Shown piece after piece: positions 1-9,029 of a stretch of 38,750 bases of DNA. A program made the translations under genes and the position numbers. The notes below the pieces were generated by a model. The model was not told the DNA's origin. It ran no database searches and saw only the letters and a program-made list of their open reading frames with translations. Numbering within the stretch: the stretch's first letter is position 1; every line of letters starts with the position of its first letter. The stretch lies in the NCBI GenBank assembly GCA_035403355.1, contig DAONFA010000026.1:1-38750 (forward strand). Reading direction: 5' to 3'. Origin of the DNA: Candidatus Cloacimonas sp. Its GTDB lineage: Bacteria > Cloacimonadota > Cloacimonadia > Cloacimonadales > Cloacimonadaceae.

Positions 1-1882
1 ATTTTGAAGTTTGGAGACCATTTGTAGTGTGGATGTAAGTGTTTGCAATTTGTGGTATGTGGTTTCAGAGATGCCAGTGGCAAAATTGAAAGTCAAAACA
101 AGCTGTTTGTTTTGACTCTAAACCGATCCTGTTGTGGATGGCAACTATATGCAGAGGTAACAGGAAATTTAGGTCGTTGCCTTCATCTGTCAAAGCTGGG
201 GAGTTTTGACTCTAAACCGATTCTTCTGTGGTTTGTAACGAGATGCAGAGGTAACAGGAAATTTATCTTTTTGTTCGATACTGTCAAAGCTGAAGCTCGG
301 TTTAGAGTTAAAACAAAAATTCGCTGCGAAGTTTCTATTTCCGCACAATTCCAATCCAAACCTGCAAATGAGGAAAAAAACTTTCTTTCACGATTGTGAA
401 AATTGTGGGATTGGTGTAGTGCGGTTGCCAGTGTGCAGGGTTCTTGTTTTAACTCACAATTTTGAAATGAGGAGACCATTTGTAGTGTGGATGTAAGTGT
501 TTGCAATTTGTGGTATGTGGTTTCAGAGATAGCAGTGGCAAAATTGTAAGTCAAAACAAGCTGAGGTGTTAAAACAAAAATTTGTCGCGAAGTTTCTATT
601 TCTGCACAATTCCAACCCATTCCTGCAAATGTGAAAAAAAACTTTCTTTCACGATTGTAGAATTTGAGGGGTTGGTGTAGCTCGGTTGCCTGTGTGCGGA
701 GTTCTTGTTTTAACTCACAATTTTAATGTTTGGAGACCATTTGTAGTATGGATGTAAGTGTTTGCAATTTGTGGTATGTGGTTTCTGTGATGGCAGTGGC
801 AAAATTGTAAGTCAAAACAAGCTGTTTGTTTTGCCTCTAAACCGATCCTTCTGTGGTTTGCAACTATATGCAGAGGTAACAGGATATCTATTTTTTTGTT
901 CGATACTGTCAAAGCGGGGGAGTTTTGACTCTAAACCGATCCTTATGTGGTTGCAACTATATGCAGAGGTAACAGGAAATCTATCTTTTGTCCGATACTG
1001 TCAAAGCTGGGGAGTTTTGACTCTAAACCGATCCTGTTGTGGTTTGCAACGATATGCAGAGGCAACAGGAAATTTTGTTCGTTGCCTTCAGCTGTCAAAG
1101 CTGAAGCTCGGTTTAGAGTTAAAACAAAAATTTGTCGCGAAGTTTCTATCTCTGAACAATTCCAATCCATCCCTGCTGGTTTGAAAAAATACCTTCTTTC
1201 ACGATTGTGAAAATTGTGGGATTGGTTTAGCGCGGTTGCCAGTGTGCGGAGTTCTTGTTTTAACTCACAATTTTGAGGTTTGGAGACCATTTGTAGTGGG
1301 GATGTAAGTGTTTGCAATTTGTGGTATGTGGTTTCAGAGATGGCAGGTGAAAATTGTAAGTCAAAACAAGCTGTTTGTTTTGACTCTAAACCGATTCTTC
1401 TGTGGTTTGCAACGATATGCAGAGGTAACAGGAAATTTTGTTCGTTGCCTTCAGCTGTCAAAGCTGAAGCTCGGTTTAGAGTTAAAACAAAAATTTGTCG
1501 CGAAGTTTCTATCTCTGAACAATTCCAACCCATCCCTGCTGATGTGAAAAAATACTTTCTTTAACGATTGTAGAATTTGAGGAGTTGGTGTAGTGCGGTT
1601 GCAAGTGTGCGGGGTTCTTGTTTTAACTCACAATTTTGAGGTTTGAAGACCAGTTGTAGTGTGATTGTAAGTGTTTGCAATTTGTGGTATGTGGATTCAG
1701 AGATGGCTGTGGCAAAATTGTAAGTCAAAACAAGCATCGGGTTGTGGTTTCTGTGATGCCAGTGGCAAAATTGTAAGTCAAAACAAGCTGAGTTGTTAAA
1801 ACAAAAATTCGCCGCGAAGTCGCTTTTCTGAACAATTCCAACCCAGCCCTGCAAATGCGAAAAAATACCTCCTTTCACGATT
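1..1882. repeat. Mosaic array of long degenerate repeats with alternating inverted-repeat boundaries
   Basis: No gene is supported here. The DNA is built from three recurring modules. Module A (about 118 bp) occurs at 443-560, 704-821, 1254-1370 and 1617-1734, with a truncated copy at 1-102; its ends are 22-bp inverted repeats (CTTGTTTTAACTCACAATTT at the left, its near complement at the right). Module B, about 95 bp and often repeated head to tail, carries 'GACTCTAAACCGAT' and 'GCAGAGGTAACAGGAAAT' and is closed by inverted repeats at 109-126/297-314, 828-845/1108-1125 and 1377-1394/1471-1488. Module C links B to the next A and contains 'TCGCGAAGTTTCTAT' and 'CTTTCACGATTGT'. All module boundaries share a GTTTTRACT core in alternating orientation. 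The array stops about 5 bp from the stop codon of the convergent-side gene at 1887. Open frames on both strands are repeat products. Function unknown. Confidence 0.9.
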
Positions 1883-1886
1883 ATCT

Positions 1887-3890
1887 CTAATTGCTACGAA
1901 CTAAGCGAAAGCCCACATACTGATATCCGCGATTGGGGTCTCCTTTTTCTCTCCACATAATATTCAGATTTCTACCTTCTCCATTCATCACACTTCCGCC
2001 GCGGATAGCTTTTAAAGTTCCGGTATCGGGACCTGTAGGATTGATAAAAGTAGGCAGAGAACGGATATAATTTACATCATACCAATCCCAAACCCATTCT
2101 GATACATTTCCCGTCATATCATAGATACCGTAATCATTAGGTTTTTTAGTTCCCGGGGTATGAATTTTGCCACCGCTGTTTTCTCTATTCCAGGAGATTT
2201 CATCAGGGTCATCCGAACCGCTATAATTATATAGTTTACCTGCCTTAGCAGCCATTTCCCATTCTGCTTCGGTAGGCAGACGGTAGCCGTTGGCTTTAAA
2301 ATCGCAGGTAACGACTCTGGAAGCACCCACACCTCTAATTTTATATGCCGGTGTTAAACCCTCTGTTTCACTTCTGCCATTGCAATAAATAGCAATATCA
2401 AACCAGCTGATGTTATCTACAGGTAGATTTTCTCCGAAGGTGGAACAATTTGCCGGTTTCATATATGCATTCCATTCTGCCTGGGTAACTTCAAATTTAC
2501 TAATATAATATGAGGATAGAGACACATTGGAATTGGGGTTTTCTCGCAGGCGTCCAAAACCCATAGTATTTGCTGCAATAAAAATCATATTTTGGGGAGG
2601 ACGAGGTTTGGCAGCTACAGGAGGAGGGGTAACAGTTGTGATTTTGGGAACAGGGAGTTGCTTACGAAAGTCCTCTCTGGCAGTAGTAGTGCCGGATTTT
2701 AGTTCTCCGTAGGTTGTCTGGGTTGGTTTTTCGCGCTGTAAATCAGATTGAGGAACGGTGGCATTGATCGTATCGGATTCGGAATTGGGCATCAACCAGG
2801 CAGAGTATGTTAATTTTTTTCCTCTGCCGCCAAAAAGGACGCTGAAAATATTGGTGGTTAAAAGCATAACGACGATGGCAATAATCAGGATAAGCAGCAC
2901 CCAAAAAGTGACTTCAATTCTAATTTTGGGGATTTCTTTTTTGCTAAGGTCTTCCAATTTATCAGGGATTGTGGTTTCCTGTTCAGTCCAAATCTCGCAT
3001 TCAGAAGTGGGGGGCAGGTTAACCAAGGTATTCAGCAATTCGTTTAAGTTCCGATAGCGCTGTAAGATATTGCGGTGTAAGCATTCAGCAAGAATTTTAT
3101 TAAGAGGGACGCTTACTCCGTTTATAAATTCAAATTTTTGGGTGGATAAGCGCTCCTGGCTGTATAATGTTTTATAGAAATCGTGTTGCGATAATGCCTG
3201 AGCCAAAACAACAGCAATAAAAAACATTTCTTCGCGTTCGTCTCTTTCTTCCCAAGTGATGGCAGAAGAAAGAATTATTACTTCATCATTGTCATTTATC
3301 ATTATATTAGATAAAGCCAGGTGCTTGAGAGTAAGTTGATATTGATGTAAAGTAATGGCTGTATTAACTATTTGGGTTGCAATTAAGCGGATGAAGTCCT
3401 CAGTTAATTTTTGCGGATTATGGGCTTTAAGGTCAGCCAGAGAAACACCGTGCATAAACTCCACAATCATATAAGGAGGATCAAAATGGGGGTCAATTTC
3501 AACCACTTTGGGAAGGTGTTTATCTTCCAGTTTATTGAGTTGCTGTAAACGCTGTTGAAGGTTAAAAATATTGGTAATATTACTTAAGCTTGCCCTATAG
3601 AAAAGCTTCAGGAGAAATTCCCTGCCGTCCTTTTCCACGATATATTTTATTCCTTCCGCGTCTTTATTCAGCATTTTAATGATGGTATAATCCCTGAATG
3701 TAGTTCCAGGATTCATCAGCAAACGGGTATTTCTGTGGGAAATAATCTCATCAGCTTTCTGTGCTTTTTCTTTTTTGGTTTCCTCTTGTTTTGGCTTTTC
3801 CTGTTCCGGTATTTGATTTTCTCCGCAGACGGGACAGAATTTTGCCTTTTCCGGTATGGGGTTGCCGCAATTTATACAATATTTGGTTAT
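1887..3890 (-). CDS. Zinc-ribbon / pseudokinase / TM / FGE-sulfatase-domain protein (non-AUG start)
   Basis: About 667 residues when read from an ATA codon at 3888-3890. The first ATG-like starts (TTG 3722, ATG 3716) would discard an in-frame zinc ribbon of the form CxxCG...CPxCG. AGGAGG at 3896-3901 lies 5 nt before ATA, and an in-frame TAG at 3900-3902 excludes anything further upstream. Domains: zinc ribbon (about 4-25), charged linker, Ser/Thr-kinase-like fold (about 66-290), one TM helix (about 323-347), Pro-rich linker, and a formylglycine-generating-enzyme (FGE)/SUMF1-like domain from about 435 to the end, with 'GYRLPTEAEWE', 'GNVSEWVWDWY' and terminal 'GFRLV'. The kinase part keeps K95 and N195 but has His190 for the catalytic Asp, Ala192 for the loop Lys and Ser208 for the DFG Asp, so it is probably a pseudokinase. 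It lies 16 nt after ileS, likely in one operon. The role is not known; FGE-like domains in such fusions are often binding or regulatory modules. Confidence 0.85.
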   Translation of the reverse strand: MTKYCINCGNPIPEKAKFCPVCGENQIPEQEKPKQEETKKEKAQKADEIISHRNTRLLMNPGTTFRDYTIIKMLNKDAEGIKYIVEKDGREFLLKLFYRASLSNITNIFNLQQRLQQLNKLEDKHLPKVVEIDPHFDPPYMIVEFMHGVSLADLKAHNPQKLTEDFIRLIATQIVNTAITLHQYQLTLKHLALSNIMINDNDEVIILSSAITWEERDEREEMFFIAVVLAQALSQHDFYKTLYSQERLSTQKFEFINGVSVPLNKILAECLHRNILQRYRNLNELLNTLVNLPPTSECEIWTEQETTIPDKLEDLSKKEIPKIRIEVTFWVLLILIIAIVVMLLTTNIFSVLFGGRGKKLTYSAWLMPNSESDTINATVPQSDLQREKPTQTTYGELKSGTTTAREDFRKQLPVPKITTVTPPPVAAKPRPPQNMIFIAANTMGFGRLRENPNSNVSLSSYYISKFEVTQAEWNAYMKPANCSTFGENLPVDNISWFDIAIYCNGRSETEGLTPAYKIRGVGASRVVTCDFKANGYRLPTEAEWEMAAKAGKLYNYSGSDDPDEISWNRENSGGKIHTPGTKKPNDYGIYDMTGNVSEWVWDWYDVNYIRSLPTFINPTGPDTGTLKAIRGGSVMNGEGRNLNIMWREKGDPNRGYQYVGFRLVRSN

Positions 3891-3895
3891 GATTG

Positions 3896-3901
3896 CCTCC
3901 T
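3896..3901 (-). promoter_or_regulatory. Ribosome binding site that sets a non-AUG start
   Basis: Perfect AGGAGG on the minus strand, placed between the ileS stop and codon ATA at 3888-3890 (5-nt spacer). It sits about 170 nt before the first ATG/TTG of the same frame, so it argues that translation begins at ATA (or the adjacent ATC, 3891-3893) and includes the zinc ribbon. Confidence 0.7.
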
Positions 3902-3906
3902 AACCT

Positions 3907-6900
3907 TTATGAGACCACTTTCTCAATGCCCAGATGAATTTTACTGCCGTTAATATCCAAACACAGCATATTTGCCGTTGGCTTATCCAATAAAATCAGT
4001 TCTTTTCCGAGGGTTTCAGTTAAGATATAATTTCGGTGAATCTGAACTGCCTGGACAATATCTTCTGGAGCTGCCAAAGTTACGATGATATTATCCATAA
4101 TATCCAAATTCATTTCTTTGCGTGTAAATTGGATTTTATTGATTAGTTCACGGGCATAGCCCTCATTTACCAGTTCATCAGTTAATTTTGTATCCAAAGC
4201 CACAAAGAGGTCTTTCGTATTGGCAAAAACATATCCCTCACGGGGAATGATGCTTATGCTCACTTCTTCCGGTAACAGATTGATAGTTTCACCTTCTATA
4301 TTCAGAGGGTAAGAACCGGTGGAATTAAATGCCAGCAAGATATTAGCTGCCGGGGTGTTGTTTAAAAGGGTATTAATTACTTGCACTTTTTTGCCGTATT
4401 TAGGACCCAATATTTTGAAATCGGGCTTCAATTCATACTGCACAAAGCCATCCTGCTCGCTTACAAAGGTAATTTTACGAATGTTTACTTCTTCTTTAAC
4501 GAGGTCTATCATATCCTTCAAATCATCTTTCACTTTAGCGGGAACAAACATTTCGGTTAGGGGCTGGCGAACTTTTATCTGACATTCATTTCTGGCGGCT
4601 CTACCTAAAGAAACAATATCTATAACGGTCTGCATTTTCTTTTCCAGTTTGGTATCAATATAGGCATTATCGGCAACGGGATAATATTCCAGATGAACGC
4701 TTTCTCCTGCATTCAAATTCAAAAAAAGCTCTTCTGCCAGATAGGGAGCAAAAGGGGCAATCAATTTGGCAGTTTCTAATAAAACCTGATATAGAGTTCG
4801 GTAGGCATCAGTTTTATCTGCATTAAATTCTGAAGCCCAAAAACGGCGTCTGCTTCTGCGGACATACCAGTTGGAAAGCTCTTCAATTACAAAACTCTGA
4901 ATGGCACGCACGGCTTTGGTAAAATCGTAAACATCAGTGTTATTGCGCACCGTAATAATCAAGGACTGCAAACGGGAAACAATCCAGCGGTCAATTTCAA
5001 TTTCCCGAACCCAATTATATGGATAATCAGTTGCATTAAAGCCATCTATATTGGCATAAGTAGCAAAGAAAGAATATACATTCTTCAATGTGCCGATAAA
5101 TTTTCCCAAGATTTCTTTCACGCCGTCAACATCAAAACGGGTAGGAACCCAGGGTGGAGAGACCTCTAATAAATACCAGCGAATTGCGTCTGCTCCGTAA
5201 TTTTGCATTAGTTCTATAGGGTCAACTGCGTTACCGTGAGATTTACTCATTTTCCTGCCGTTTTTATCCAGAATCATATCATTAACCAGACAGCTTTTGT
5301 AACTGGAGACCCCTTTCAACATTGTAGAGATGGCAAGCATAGAATAAAACCAGCCCCGTGTTTGGTCAATTCCTTCCGAAATAATATCCGCAGGAAAGAG
5401 GTCGGGCTCAAAATGCTCCTCATTTTCAAAAGGATAATGCCATTGAGCAAAAGGCATAGAGCCACTGTCAAACCAGCAATCAATAACTTCCGGAGTGCGC
5501 TGCATTTTGCTACCGCAGGAACAAGTGAGAACAACTTCATCAATATAGGGGCGGTGTAAATCCAGGTCTTCCGGAACTTCTTTTCCGGAAACCATTTTTC
5601 CCTCTTGGCGCAATTCTTCAATAGAACCAAGGGAACGCTGTTTCCCGCATTTTTCGCAAATCCAGATATTGAGTGGTGTTCCCCAAAAACGGTCTCTGGA
5701 TAAAGCCCAGTCCACATTATTTTCCAGCCAGTCACCAAACCTCTTTTCTCCTACAAAAGCAGGATACCAGTCAATTTTCCGGTTGTTTTCCAAGAGCTGT
5801 TCTTTGAAAGCTGTAGTTCTAATATACCAGCTTTCCCGGGCATAATAAATAAGCGGGCTTTTACATCTCCAGCAAAAGGGGTAGCTGTGTTTTATCTGTT
5901 CTCTTTTTAGTAAGTTCCCGCTTTCTTTTAAGTGCCGGATGATATCTTTATCGGCATCTTTGACAAACTGATGTGCCCAAGGGGTTACTGCTTCGGTAAA
6001 TTTGCCTTCGCCGTCCACCGGTTGAATAAAAGGCAGATTGTATTTCACGGCTAAGGAATAATCATCCTGCCCAAAAGCTGGAGCCGTGTGCACAATTCCA
6101 GTGCCATCACTCATTGTAACATAATTGCCTAAACAGATATACCAGGCGGGCTTATCAACAGGAATAAAATTAAAAAGGGGCTGATAGCAACGACCTTCCA
6201 ATTCGCTGCCTTGCATTTCAGAAATAATTTCTACATCTTCATCCAGCACTTGCAAACGGGCTTTAGCCAAAATTAAATTCTGACCTTGATAGTGAACTTT
6301 AACATAAGTTTCATCGGGATGGACAGCTAAGGCAACATTGGAGATAAGAGTCCAGGGAGTAGTTGTCCACGCCAGAAAATAAGTGTTTTCTTCATCCAAC
6401 GCTTTAAACTTAACATAAACGGAAGGGTCTTCTATATCTTGATAGCCCTGAGCTACTTCATGAGAAGAAAGGGGTGTTCCGCAACTGGGACAATAGGGAA
6501 CGATTTTATATGCCTTATAAATAAGACCTCGGGAAAAGAAATTATTCAAAATCCACCAAACGGATTCTATATAGCTGTTATGCAAAGTTACATAAGGGTG
6601 ATCCAGATCAATCCAATAACCCATTAGTTCTGTCATTTCCCGCCAGAGTTTTTCATAGCTGAAAACGGAATCCCGGCATTTCTGACAGAATTTTTCAATG
6701 CCATAATCCTCTATGCCACGCTTATCCTTCAAACCGAGTTCTTTTTCCACTTCAATTTCAACGGGCAAACCATGGGTATCCCAACCGGCTTTGCGTTTTA
6801 CCTGAAAGCCGTTCATAGTTTTATAACGGCAGATGGCATCTTTCAAGGTTCTTGCCATTATATGATGAATCCCAGGTTTACCATTTGCAGTTGGAGGTCC

Positions 6901-7035
6901 CTCATAGAAAATAAAACGGGGATTGCCTTCGCGGATATCCACACTTTTTTGCGCCAAATTATGCTTATGCCAATAGGTGCGAATGCGATTTTCCAGATGC
7001 CGGGGATTTTCTTTCAGGTCTGTTGTTTTATACAT
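3907..7035 (-). CDS. ileS: Isoleucine--tRNA ligase
   Basis: Cytoplasmic class I aminoacyl-tRNA synthetase that charges tRNA-Ile. It has 1042 residues, a full length for the longer IleS2-like type. Visible motifs are the HIGH-equivalent 'GPPTANGKPGIHH' (46-58), 'GWDTHGLPVE' just after it, the CP1 editing region with 'WTTTPWTL', Cys pairs 'CPSC' and 'CEKC', and KMSKS at 595-599 within 'KNGRKMSKSHGN'. An anticodon-binding domain and C-terminal extension follow. The 'GPPTANG..GIHH' form is typical of the eukaryote-like IleS2 clade, many members of which tolerate mupirocin; that phenotype is family knowledge, not visible here. The ATG lies 5 nt after the stop of the upstream small zinc protein, with its RBS inside that stop region, so the two are probably translationally coupled. 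Confidence 0.97.
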   Translation of the reverse strand: MYKTTDLKENPRHLENRIRTYWHKHNLAQKSVDIREGNPRFIFYEGPPTANGKPGIHHIMARTLKDAICRYKTMNGFQVKRKAGWDTHGLPVEIEVEKELGLKDKRGIEDYGIEKFCQKCRDSVFSYEKLWREMTELMGYWIDLDHPYVTLHNSYIESVWWILNNFFSRGLIYKAYKIVPYCPSCGTPLSSHEVAQGYQDIEDPSVYVKFKALDEENTYFLAWTTTPWTLISNVALAVHPDETYVKVHYQGQNLILAKARLQVLDEDVEIISEMQGSELEGRCYQPLFNFIPVDKPAWYICLGNYVTMSDGTGIVHTAPAFGQDDYSLAVKYNLPFIQPVDGEGKFTEAVTPWAHQFVKDADKDIIRHLKESGNLLKREQIKHSYPFCWRCKSPLIYYARESWYIRTTAFKEQLLENNRKIDWYPAFVGEKRFGDWLENNVDWALSRDRFWGTPLNIWICEKCGKQRSLGSIEELRQEGKMVSGKEVPEDLDLHRPYIDEVVLTCSCGSKMQRTPEVIDCWFDSGSMPFAQWHYPFENEEHFEPDLFPADIISEGIDQTRGWFYSMLAISTMLKGVSSYKSCLVNDMILDKNGRKMSKSHGNAVDPIELMQNYGADAIRWYLLEVSPPWVPTRFDVDGVKEILGKFIGTLKNVYSFFATYANIDGFNATDYPYNWVREIEIDRWIVSRLQSLIITVRNNTDVYDFTKAVRAIQSFVIEELSNWYVRRSRRRFWASEFNADKTDAYRTLYQVLLETAKLIAPFAPYLAEELFLNLNAGESVHLEYYPVADNAYIDTKLEKKMQTVIDIVSLGRAARNECQIKVRQPLTEMFVPAKVKDDLKDMIDLVKEEVNIRKITFVSEQDGFVQYELKPDFKILGPKYGKKVQVINTLLNNTPAANILLAFNSTGSYPLNIEGETINLLPEEVSISIIPREGYVFANTKDLFVALDTKLTDELVNEGYARELINKIQFTRKEMNLDIMDNIIVTLAAPEDIVQAVQIHRNYILTETLGKELILLDKPTANMLCLDINGSKIHLGIEKVVS

Positions 7036-7040
7036 ATTCC

Positions 7041-7406
7041 TTATCCAATCTTTTTCTGATGACCGGATCTGTGTTGACCGGGAACAAAATTATGGGGATT
7101 GGCAGGATGGTTTTTAGTGCGTTCAAAGTCCTTTGGTTTAAGAGGATTTTCCTGTTCAGGTTCCACTTTCTTTTCTTCAAAGAGTTCGCTGAAATGTTCT
7201 TTCAAGTCCTCGTTTTCGGAAACATATTCCTTCCAGTCCTCAATTGCTTTTTCTGTATCAACACATTTGGGACAGAGCACCAGCAAATTTTGCTCGCTAA
7301 CACCAATCCAACCTCTATCGTAACAGTGGTCACAGCTTTTTTTCTTGCGATTTTTTGTGGCTATGGCTTTTGCCGCATCCAGATGTTTTTCTTCCATAAT
7401 AAACAT
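7041..7406 (-). CDS. Small putative zinc-binding protein of unknown function
   Basis: A 121-residue soluble protein, not recognised. It has a basic N-terminal segment (about residues 12-23, 'KNRKKKSC'), then two CxxC pairs ('CDHC' and 'CPKC' about 20 residues apart) that could bind one zinc ion. An acidic, probably helical segment follows ('EDLKEHFSELFEEKK'), and the C-terminus is hydrophilic and low in complexity. The start is backed by AGGAGG 4 nt upstream of ATG 7404-7406. It lies 5 nt before ileS and is likely cotranscribed with it, which may point to a translation-linked role. The Cys spacing resembles DnaJ-type or transcription-factor zinc ribbons, but no family can be claimed. Confidence 0.75.
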   Translation of the reverse strand: MFIMEEKHLDAAKAIATKNRKKKSCDHCYDRGWIGVSEQNLLVLCPKCVDTEKAIEDWKEYVSENEDLKEHFSELFEEKKVEPEQENPLKPKDFERTKNHPANPHNFVPGQHRSGHQKKIG

Positions 7407-7538
7407 ATTTCCTCCTTTGCTTAGCTTGCAGAGACATATAGATATACCTCAACACTTTTCTCCATTTTGCACCATTATTTTCAAGGGCATAATTCTGTAA
7501 AAGGAAATTTTCAGTTCCTTTGCGGGCAGGGTTCTTTA

Positions 7539-8045
7539 CTAATTCTTAGGATTGCGTTTGGGCTTCGGTTTCTCCTCAATTATCGGTAAAGGGGTAACCT
7601 CTTCAATAGGTTCCGTTTCTTTAATGGGGCTTTCGCTAAATTGAAGGGGGGCACTAATCACCGTTTTCTTCAGCTCTATTTTTACTACCGGCTCTAAACG
7701 GTGGGTAACAATAAATAAGTTCTTGTTGCGGGATAAGGCAAGTTTCTCTTCTGCAGATAATGCCTCAATCTCATTTAAACTGACTACCTTTTCAATTTTT
7801 CCGGTAGTCATATCTACAATTTGGACGAAGGTTTGTTTTTCGGGCATAAAGTGAACCTCCAAGGTATATTTATCTGGGAATTTTTTGCTGATTTCTACTA
7901 CGAAATTAAGATATTCGGTCTGATGAAGTTTGTGCCAGGCATAAAAACTCTTGCATTTGAATATACGAGGGCATACTGCACACAATTGAGGTGCCGGCTC
8001 TCGGTAGCGTTTCAATTCACAAAAAAAATGCCTGTCTAATTTCAT
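7539..8045 (-). CDS. Hypothetical protein with N-terminal Cys cluster
   Basis: 168 residues, no family recognised. The first 40 residues contain four Cys (C9, then C22, C25 and C31 in a 'CAVCPRIFKC' context), suggesting a metal site. The middle (about 45-125) alternates strands and helices and looks globular. The last 35 residues are rich in Pro, Glu and Lys and probably disordered ('EEKPKPKRNPKN'). No signal peptide or membrane segment is seen. The start at ATG 8043-8045 follows AAGGA with a 6-nt spacer. It is the first gene of the minus-strand ileS group, separated from the next by 132 nt without a clear terminator, and is divergent from efp. Coding status rests on length, RBS and codon pattern. 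Confidence 0.7.
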   Translation of the reverse strand: MKLDRHFFCELKRYREPAPQLCAVCPRIFKCKSFYAWHKLHQTEYLNFVVEISKKFPDKYTLEVHFMPEKQTFVQIVDMTTGKIEKVVSLNEIEALSAEEKLALSRNKNLFIVTHRLEPVVKIELKKTVISAPLQFSESPIKETEPIEEVTPLPIIEEKPKPKRNPKN

Positions 8046-8211
8046 AATTTTTCCTTATCTCTTGAAGGACTTATGCTGTCAAGAAAATTCAAAGAAAATT
8101 CACGGAACTCCAAGTTTTAAATAATGGGGGAGGGCTGAATTAAAAATTTCCTTGCCAAAAATACCTCCCTTCAAAAGATGACTTTCTTAATTTGATTATA
8201 AGGAAACAAAT

Positions 8212-8775
8212 ATGGCTACAATGGCTGATATCCGAAATGGAATGATCATAGAGTTCAAAGACGATCTTTATGAAGTAGTGGAATTTCTCCATGTAAAACC
8301 GGGAAAAGGTCCTGCTTTTTTACGCTCCAAACTGAAAAATATCAGGTCTGGCAGAGTTCTGGAAAATACTTTTCGGGAAAGTGACACCTTCAATGAAATC
8401 CGTATTGAACGCACTAAAAAAGAATACCTCTATCGGGACGGAAATTTCCTGGTGCTGATGGATATAGATAACTATGAACAAATTCATATAGATGCATCTC
8501 TGCTGGGCGATAAAGAAAAGCTGCTTACGGAAAATATGGAAGTAATTTTATCCACAACCCCTTCCGGAGAAATTGTGGGTATAGAATTGCCTACTACAGT
8601 AGTTCAAACCATAACTGAAAGCGAACCTAATGTGAAAGGAAATACTGCTTCAGGAAGCGGTAAAACTGCCTACACGGAAACCGGACTTCGCATTACCGTT
8701 CCCTTTTTTGTGGAAACGGGCGATAAAATTAAGATAGACACCCGCACGGGTGAATATATAGAAAGAGCTAATTAG
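8212..8775 (+). CDS. efp: Elongation factor P
   Basis: 187 residues, the normal EF-P length. EF-P enters the ribosomal E site and relieves stalling at polyproline stretches. The N-terminal KOW-like domain carries the conserved loop 'KPGKGPAFLRSK', whose tip Lys is the residue modified in many bacteria. The two OB domains follow, with 'YEQIHIDASLLGD' in the middle and the C-terminal signature 'YTETGLRITVPFFVETGDKI'. ATG 8212 has AAGGA 6 nt upstream; a second in-frame ATG lies three codons later. No EF-P modification enzyme is encoded nearby. The giant secreted proteins downstream are not notably polyproline-rich, so no special client is suggested. A 68-residue zinc-ribbon gene follows after 9 nt. 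Confidence 0.97.
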   Translation: MATMADIRNGMIIEFKDDLYEVVEFLHVKPGKGPAFLRSKLKNIRSGRVLENTFRESDTFNEIRIERTKKEYLYRDGNFLVLMDIDNYEQIHIDASLLGDKEKLLTENMEVILSTTPSGEIVGIELPTTVVQTITESEPNVKGNTASGSGKTAYTETGLRITVPFFVETGDKIKIDTRTGEYIERAN

Positions 8776-8784
8776 AGGATAAAA

Positions 8785-8991
8785 ATGGGAAAAGTAAAAA
8801 GCTTTACTGCAAAACTGGCACACGAAACTTCCAACGAGGGAAAAGTTATCTGCCCTGTCTGCAATACCGAAGTGAAAAGAATTAAGCTAATCACAAACAA
8901 AAAGAATGATGGCACCTGGTCTCCGCAGAAGAAATATGCCAAGATTTGCAAATGCAACGAAGCCGATATTTTGGCTGGAAAGAATTTGTAG
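8785..8991 (+). CDS. Small zinc-ribbon protein of unknown function
   Basis: 68 residues, basic, with 'CPVC' near residue 23 and 'CKC' near residue 56, a spacing that fits a single treble-clef or ribbon zinc site. It is likely cytoplasmic, as there is no hydrophobic segment. The start has GAGGA just upstream and lies 9 nt after efp, with a strong terminator about 40 nt after its stop, so efp and this gene probably form a two-gene transcript. The basic composition and pairing with EF-P would suit a ribosome- or RNA-associated role, but that is inference only. Confidence 0.8.
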   Translation: MGKVKSFTAKLAHETSNEGKVICPVCNTEVKRIKLITNKKNDGTWSPQKKYAKICKCNEADILAGKNL

Positions 8992-9029
8992 GGAATCTTT
9001 TTTACGCAAGAAAGAACAGAATGAAGAAT

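Noticed and set aside
43..1878. Several 65-196-residue open frames on both strands in the first 1.9 kb
   Set aside because: They follow the repeat modules, exist on both strands at once, have no RBS and repeat each other's sequence; the frames are a by-product of repeat composition.
1..1882. Integron attC array or CRISPR array
   Set aside because: No integrase or cas gene is near, the core does not fit GTTRRRY/RYYYAAC, module lengths are irregular, and there are no short identical repeats with unique spacers.
5316..5738. 140-residue open frame inside ileS and other similar alternative-frame ORFs within large genes
   Set aside because: They lie within strongly supported genes in another frame, without RBS or recognisable protein features.
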